Assembly (NCBI RefSeq): GCF_000717715.1
Contig: NZ_JOAI01000077.1
Span: 1-20,514 of the forward strand
From: Streptomyces sp. NRRL B-24484
Lineage (GTDB): Bacteria > Actinomycetota > Actinomycetes > Streptomycetales > Streptomycetaceae
Reading direction: 5' to 3'
DNA length: 20,514 bases
The position numbers were made by a program, and so were the translations under genes. This document shows, piece after piece, positions 16,476 to 20,514 of the stretch (position 1 is the first letter of the stretch; each line of letters begins with the position of its first letter). The notes under the pieces were generated by a model, which was not told the origin of the DNA, searched no databases, and was given only the letters and a program-made list of their open reading frames with translations.

Positions 16476-16976
16476 GCAGCCCGGGCCCGCGGCGGCACCG
16501 GCCCCGTTCGTCCTCGCGCACGACCATGCGGCCGGCATCGCCGGACGCCGCCGCCAGGACCGGCCGCCGCAGGCCCCGGCCCCGCGACGCCGCCCGGCCG
16601 ACCCACCGCGCCACCACCAGCAGCAGGGAAGAGGGCCAGGAGAGGGGTTGCCGGACCCCCGGGATTCCTTGATAACAAGGTCTGACCTGCACCGTTGCGG
16701 GTGCCGTCGGCAGGTGAGGTGACCGGCGTCGGGATCGCGTACGGGACCGCCTACGGTGCTGCCGTCGTGGGCCCCTGGTGCCGGCCTTCCGGCAGCCCGG
16801 CCCGCCGACCGCCCGCCCCAGGGGGTTCGGCTGCGCAGGAAGCAGCCGGACCGCGATGTCCAAGGGGGTGAATCCGGCTCAACCGGTTCCCTGCCCGCCC
16901 CTAGGACGTCCCAGGCGAGGCCGACGGGAGGCGCGCATGCGGCAGGGGTGGGCGGGCTCTTGCGATCACGACATGA
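16476..16976. other. intergenic region, no convincing gene
   Basis: About 500 bases with open shadow frames but no supported gene. Two small inverted repeats are visible. CCTTG/CAAGG surrounds ATAA at 16667-16680. ACCTGC (16685-16690) and GCAGGT (16710-16715) enclose an inner CACC/GGGTG stem. Either could terminate the coupled pair upstream. The 3' part presumably contains the toxin-antitoxin promoter. Confidence 0.4.
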
Positions 16977-17003
16977 AACAGATGTACATCTGATACATTT
17001 GTT
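16977..17003 (+). promoter_or_regulatory. operator of the toxin-antitoxin operon (TGTACA palindrome)
   Basis: Just before the antitoxin ATG is an AT-rich patch unlike its surroundings. It contains a perfect 14-bp palindrome, CAGATGTACATCTG (16979-16992), centred on TGTACA (16983-16988). A longer imperfect inverted repeat has arms AACAGATGTA (16977-16986) and TACATTTGTT (16994-17003), matching at 9 of 10 positions. YefM-type antitoxins are known to repress their own operon through TGTACA-centred palindromes, so autoregulation is likely. The site ends two bases before the start codon, so it would also block transcription start or translation. Confidence 0.75.
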
Positions 17004-17005
17004 GC

Positions 17006-17287
17006 ATGTCTGAGCCTGTGATTGCTTCCATGGCGGAGGTCCGCAGCCACCTGGCCGATGTCCTCGACCGGGCACGGCAGGACGAGACGCCGACGATCAT
17101 CACCCGGCGGGGCCGGGAGGAGGCGGTGGTGATCGATGTGCGGGAGTACCGGCGTTTGAGCAGGCTGGCCGAGGAGGTCGAGGAGACCTGGCTGAACCGG
17201 CTGGCCGACGAGGCTGAGGCCGAGGGCCTGGAGGGGGCGGTCTCCCTGGAGGAGATGGCCGCGCTGCTCCGCGAGCGGCGGGACTGA
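17006..17287 (+). CDS. type II antitoxin, Phd/YefM family
   Basis: 93 residues from ATG 17006. The N-terminal 55 residues follow the Phd/YefM pattern: IASMAEVRSHLADVLDRARQ (helix for DNA binding and dimerisation), PTIITRRGREEAVVIDVREY (strand-turn-strand), then RRLSRL. The C-terminal part is acidic and helical (EEVEETWLNRLADEAEAEG) and is expected to wrap and neutralise the toxin. The toxin gene begins four bases after the stop. The palindromic operator at 16977-17003 supports self-repression. The gene looks intact. Confidence 0.9.
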   Translation: MSEPVIASMAEVRSHLADVLDRARQDETPTIITRRGREEAVVIDVREYRRLSRLAEEVEETWLNRLADEAEAEGLEGAVSLEEMAALLRERRD

Positions 17288-17291
17288 CCCG

Positions 17292-17570
17292 GTGGGCCAC
17301 GTCACGCGGTTCACCACGCACGCCCAGCGGGAGATGCTCAAGATCCCGAGGCCCGACGCCCTGCGCATCCTGCGCCGCCTCGCCGAGCTGCATCAGGCAC
17401 TGGACAACGGGGACACCGGCGCCTTCGACATCAAGGCTCTGCAGGGCCACAACGCGCGCTGGCGCCTGCGCGTCGGGGACTACCGGATCGTCCACACCGT
17501 CGACGACGGCCGCCTGATCGTCTGGGTCCTCGCCGCGGGCAACCGCCGCGACATCTACCGCAACTGGTAG
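17292..17570 (+). CDS. type II toxin, RelE/ParE superfamily
   Basis: 92 residues from GTG 17292, four bases after the antitoxin stop and without a strong binding site of its own, so translation is probably coupled. The sequence fits a RelE/ParE toxin: an N-terminal strand and helix (RFTTHAQREMLKIPR), a helical LRRLAELHQAL segment, then ALQGHNARWRLRVGDYRIVH, where the basic residues and GDYRI are the family core. It ends IVWVLAAGNRRDIYRNW. RelE-type members cut mRNA on the ribosome and ParE-type members poison gyrase. Pairing with a YefM-like antitoxin favours the RelE type, but the target cannot be fixed from sequence. It looks intact. Confidence 0.88.
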   Translation: MGHVTRFTTHAQREMLKIPRPDALRILRRLAELHQALDNGDTGAFDIKALQGHNARWRLRVGDYRIVHTVDDGRLIVWVLAAGNRRDIYRNW

Positions 17571-17589
17571 ACAGAGCTGTTGGCCCGCC

Positions 17590-17633
17590 GCCGTCTGCCG
17601 AACTGATGAGGGAAGCCGACCGCGGCAGACGGC
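17590..17633 (+). terminator. 11-bp stem-loop after the toxin gene
   Basis: GCCGTCTGCCG (17590-17600) pairs perfectly with CGGCAGACGGC (17623-17633) around a 22-base loop, beginning 19 bases after the toxin stop. There is no T-run. The position suits a terminator separating the operon from the helicase pseudogene. Confidence 0.55.
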
Positions 17634-19245
17634 CGCGCCGCGGCCCGGGCGCAGTCAGCGGGATTGACCGCAGGCGGGATACCTGCGGGTGTGCTGGTGG
17701 AACGCCGAAAAGGAGCATGTCTTCGTGGGCATCGTGGAGCCCGGCCTGATGGCCGCTCGGTCTGCCGCCGGCATCTCGTTGCGGGGCATCAGGAGGAGGC
17801 GCTGGAGGCCATCGTTCGGGGCCTGACGCCTCGTCCGGGGCAACCGGTCCCGCCGGGTGGGCTGCGGGTGACGGTGCAGATGGCCACCGGTTCCGGGAAG
17901 TCGTACGTGGGGGCGGCAGCCGGGCAGAAGCTGGCGCCGCATGGCGTTGTTCTGGTGGTGGTGCCGACCCTGGATCTGCTGGTGCAGATGATCGGCTCCT
18001 GGCGTACCGCTGGCCGCTCCGGGGAGATGCACGCGGTCTGTTCGCTGGTGGACTCGGAGCTGCCCTACGGGGTGGCGGCGACGACCAGTCCGCTGATGAT
18101 CGGCATGTGGCTCAACCAGGCGGCCAGGCGCCGCCGACCCACGACGCTGTTCACTACCTACACGTCGGTGGGCGCCGTCGCGGACGCCTACGCCTACTGG
18201 GCCGAGCGAAAGGGCGAGGTGCTGCCGCCGCTGGCCTTGATGGTCTGCGACAAGGCGCACCGCAGCTCTGGCAGCGTCGAGAAGTCCTGGACTGTCGTCC
18301 ACGAGCAGGACCAGATCCCGGCGGAGCGGCGGCTGTACATGACGGCGACGCCGCGGATCTGGGCGCCGCCGAGTGCGGCCATGCGCAGGCGTGAGGACGC
18401 CCTGCAGCCGCTCCCGGAGGAGCCGGCGGTGTCCATGGACGATGTGCGCGTGTACGGGCCGCAGGTGTTCACGCTGGGCCTGGCGGAGGCCATCGATCGC
18501 AAGCTGCTGGCGCCGTTCGAGGTGGTAGTGCTGGAGCTGCGCGAACCGCGCGCCGACCGGGACGGCGCCGAGCGGCAGGGCGTGCCGTTCGGGCCCGGTG
18601 TCGGCGAGGCCCTGGACGGGAGCGAGGACGAGGTGCCGGCCGCGCACCTCGCCGCGATCCAGGCCGGCCTGATCAAGACCGTCGTCGAGCGCGGGTTGGA
18701 GCGGTGCATCACGTTCCACAACCGCACCCTCGAAGCCCGCTACTTCTCCGAGACGCTGAACCAGACCGTCGAGAAACTGAACTTCGGAAACTTGCAGAAA
18801 TACCCTGAGGAAGTCTGGGCGCAGTGGCTGTCCGGTGAGCACGATGTCGACTACCGGAAGCGGTTCATCGCCGAGTTCGGGCAGGGCGAGGAGGACGACG
18901 GTCTCAGGCTGCGGATCTTCAGTAATTGCAAGGTCCTCGGCGAGGGTATCGACATTCCGAATGCAGATTCGGTGGTTCTCCAGGGCCGGGGCAGCATGGT
19001 CGATATCGTCCAGGCCATCGGCAGAGCTCTGCGAATGAAGCCCGGTGAGAGCAAGACGGCATCGCTGATCGTGCCGATTTTCCTGAAGCCGGGCGAGGAG
19101 CCCGGGGACATTCTGGAGTCGGACAGCTACGGTCCCCTGGTCAAGATTCTGACCACGCTGCGCAGCCACGACGCGAAGGTGGTCGAGGCCTTGGCGGTAC
19201 CGCAGAAGTCCGGCAAGCGAACGAAGGGGCGCAGCGCGGAGGCTG

Positions 19246-19260
19246 AGGCCAGGCCAGGCC
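19246..19260 (+). repeat. AGGCC x3 tandem repeat at a frameshift
   Basis: Three contiguous AGGCC units. With two copies the helicase frame continues through EAEARPGEGGSG into the HA region; with three it is shifted. This looks like a strand-slippage expansion of one unit. Confidence 0.8.
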
Positions 19261-19261
19261 T

Positions 19262-19306
19262 GGTGAGGGTGGGTCGGGTGAGGGTGGGTCGGGTGAGGGT
19301 GGGTCG
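19262..19306 (+). repeat. 15-bp x3 minisatellite encoding a Gly/Ser/Glu linker
   Basis: Three perfect copies of GGTGAGGGTGGGTCG. In the correct helicase frame they encode (GEGGS)x3, a flexible linker between the motor and the HA domains. The many GGG runs separated by one to three bases make the plus strand a strong candidate for G-quadruplex formation. Confidence 0.85.
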
Positions 19307-19672
19307 GGTGCGTTCGTGCTGCCGGTGCGGTTCCAGAGCCGGGTCGATGAGAACGCGCTCGCGCTGTTCATCGCCTCGCGGGTGCTGACGGGAGAGAACC
19401 AATACTGGCGGGACGGGATCAACCATGCCAGGCGGTGGTTCAAGGAGACCGGTGGTCTCGATGTTCCCTATTCTGAAATGGTTGGCGAGGAGAGGAATTT
19501 TCCGCTGGGGAAGTGGTTGTCGGACAGGCGTTCTGAGCATTCTGCTGGTGAATTGGCGCGACACCGGGTGGAGATGCTGGATGATCTTGGGATGATCTGG
19601 TCCGTCTCCGACGCCCGCTTCGAGGCCGGCCTCGACTGGGCCAGGGTCTGGGCCAAGGGGCACGCCGGGTCG

Positions 19673-20223
19673 CTGGCGGCTCCGGCGCGGGCGTCGGTCG
19701 GCGGGTACGCGATCGGGACGTGACTCGCGGAGCTGCGGGCTGCGGCCCAGGTGCTGGCTGGCGAGCCGGGGGCGCTGGCGCCGGACGGAGCGGCGGGCCG
19801 CGTTGGAGGAGATCGACCCGTGGTGGTGCCCCACCTGGCCGATCACCTGGCAGCGCACCTACGCGGTGGCGCGGATGTGGTGGCTGGAGCCCGACGGCCA
19901 AGTGGACTGGGCGCAGCTGCCCGAGGAGACGGTGTTCGAGGGCGAGCAGTTCGGCCGCTGGGTCGTGGCGCAGCGCGGCGGCTGGCCCGGCTTGGAGGCG
20001 GATCGGCAGGACCTGCTGGCGGCGCTCGGCATTGAGCCGGACCCGGAGCTGGTGGCGGCGAAGGCCGCGGCCGAGGCGAAGCCTAAGGTGTCCCGCACGG
20101 ACCGCTTCGCTCAGGGCCTGGCCGCGCTCGCGGCGTTCGCTGGGCGGGAAGGGCACGTGCGGGTGCCGCGCCCGCACAAGGAGCCGCTGCAGGTCGTGGT
20201 GGCCGGCCCCGGCGGCAAGGAGC
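19673..20223 (+). repeat. long direct repeat of 13959-14505
   Basis: About 550 bases encoding the helicase-associated region are shared in the same orientation with 13959-14505, diverged by many substitutions and a 4-base duplication. The shared stretch starts at CTGGCGGC and ends in the GGCCCCGGCGGC coding for GPGG. Recombination between the copies would delete the 5.7 kb carrying the phosphatase and toxin-antitoxin genes. Confidence 0.75.
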
Positions 20224-20394
20224 GCACCGAGGTCGTGCACGTGGGTCTGGGTGCGTGGCTGAACAACCAGAAGGCACGGCGGGCGAAGCTCACACCGGGC
20301 CAGCTCGCTCAGCTCGCCGAGCACGGCGTGGAGTGGGCGTAGCCCGCTCCGGCGGTGGTGGCCTCTGGGTGATCGCCGAAGGGATCCGTCGATG

Positions 20395-20434
20395 GTCACA
20401 GGGCCCGTGACATCGGGGCCTTCGCCCGTGAAGG
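20395..20434. other. two adjacent hairpins between the helicase and transposase ends
   Basis: GTCAC/GTGAC (20395-20399, 20407-20411) encloses AGGGCCC. CCTTC/GAAGG (20419-20423, 20430-20434) encloses a six-base loop. They lie between the converging helicase and transposase reading frames, so they could be a bidirectional terminator or part of the insertion-sequence terminal repeat. Confidence 0.35.
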
Positions 20435-20452
20435 TGGACACGCGGTTGGTTG

Positions 20453-20514
20453 TCACGCGGCGAGGGTGAGCTTAGCGGTGTGGTGTCGCCGTTCGTATTC
20501 GTTGGGGCTGAGGT
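20453..20514 (-). mobile_element. IS3-family transposase C-terminus, cut by window edge
   Basis: On the reverse strand the last 62 bases encode LSPNEYERRHHTAKLTLAA followed by TGA at 20453-20455. The LSP.EYE.RH pattern near the end is characteristic of the integrase-core (OrfB) C-terminus of IS3-family transposases. The element therefore extends rightwards out of the window, and its terminal inverted repeat should lie at about 20380-20452. The exact end cannot be set without the other terminus. It may be intact or a remnant. Confidence 0.7.

Larger units (their letters stand above)
17725..20342 (+). pseudogene. DEAD/DEAH-like helicase with C-terminal helicase-associated domains, multiply disrupted
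   Basis: Probable start GTG 17725, nine bases after AAAGGAG. Motor motifs are visible: MATGSGKSY (Walker A, about 17880-17906), motif II as CDKAH rather than DEAH (18249-18260), MTATP (motif III), LGEGIDIPNAD (motif V) and QAIGRALR (motif VI, about 19010). HA-type Trp-rich segments follow to TAG 20342. Lesions: one G missing in the run at 17783-17786 (restoring it gives LRGHQEEALEA); Glu to Lys in motif II; a third AGGCC copy at 19246-19260 shifting the frame; TGG to TGA at 19721-19723; and a CGGA duplication at 19782-19789. Correcting the three indels gives one 870-codon frame including the stop, a strong check on this reconstruction. Such helicases are common near Streptomyces chromosome ends. 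The loss of the motif II glutamate alone should abolish ATP hydrolysis. Confidence 0.85.

Noticed and set aside
17664..17782. ATG 17664 as the helicase start
   Set aside because: Its first 40 codons give Arg-rich sequence without family resemblance; the frame from GTG 17725 with a good ribosome binding site gives ISLRG joining HQEEALEA after a one-base correction.

Overview
The window looks like accessory DNA from a high-GC actinomycete, most likely Streptomyces or a close relative. Codon third positions are overwhelmingly G or C, GTG starts and 1-4 base stop/start overlaps are common, and the gene content (NB-ARC/TPR proteins, trypsin-NB-ARC with a trypco2 partner, helicase-associated-domain helicases, IS3 remains) is typical of the variable arms of Streptomyces chromosomes. 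No tRNA, rRNA or CRISPR was seen.

Region 1 (1-12.9 kb) is a tandem array of NLR-like (STAND) conflict genes. It opens with the 3' part of a frameshifted protein built of 42-residue TPRs. Two paralogous two-gene modules follow. In each, a small two-helix membrane protein (2041-2529 and 5422-5913) overlaps by GTGA the start of an NB-ARC-TPR protein (2526-5237 and 5910-8501). A third module (8696-12215) keeps the same NB-ARC-TPR chassis but has a trypco2 gene and an N-terminal trypsin-like protease instead. An orphan TPR tail and an inverted coiled-coil gene fragment (12263-12820) are the scar of further recombination. An 18-residue Gly/Asn motif occurs twice in each small membrane protein, once near the N-terminus of each partner NLR, and in weaker form in the protease NLR. 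This is the arrangement expected of amyloid-type templated signalling from an NLR to a membrane effector, as in fungal NWD2/HET-S and bacterial BASS systems. It is the most interesting hypothesis here.

Region 2 (12.9-16.5 kb) holds poorly characterised cargo: a frameshifted two-helix membrane protein, a 53-residue reverse-strand ORF with a strong ribosome binding site, a fragment of a helicase C-terminus, a reverse-strand histidine phosphatase, and a translationally coupled pair of unknown proteins.

Region 3 (16.5-20.5 kb) starts with a YefM/RelE-type toxin-antitoxin pair behind a TGTACA palindrome operator. A DEAD/DEAH-like helicase pseudogene follows, with at least five visible lesions; three small indels correct to one continuous 869-codon frame. 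The window ends in the C-terminus of a reverse-strand IS3-type transposase. The 13.96-14.5 kb fragment is a diverged duplicate of the helicase tail.

Proposed joint role: the NLR TPR domains sense an invader or a self-state change, the NB-ARC domains oligomerise, and the output is either membrane disruption (small membrane protein) or proteolysis (trypsin domain). This functional reading is inference; the domain calls rest on visible motifs.
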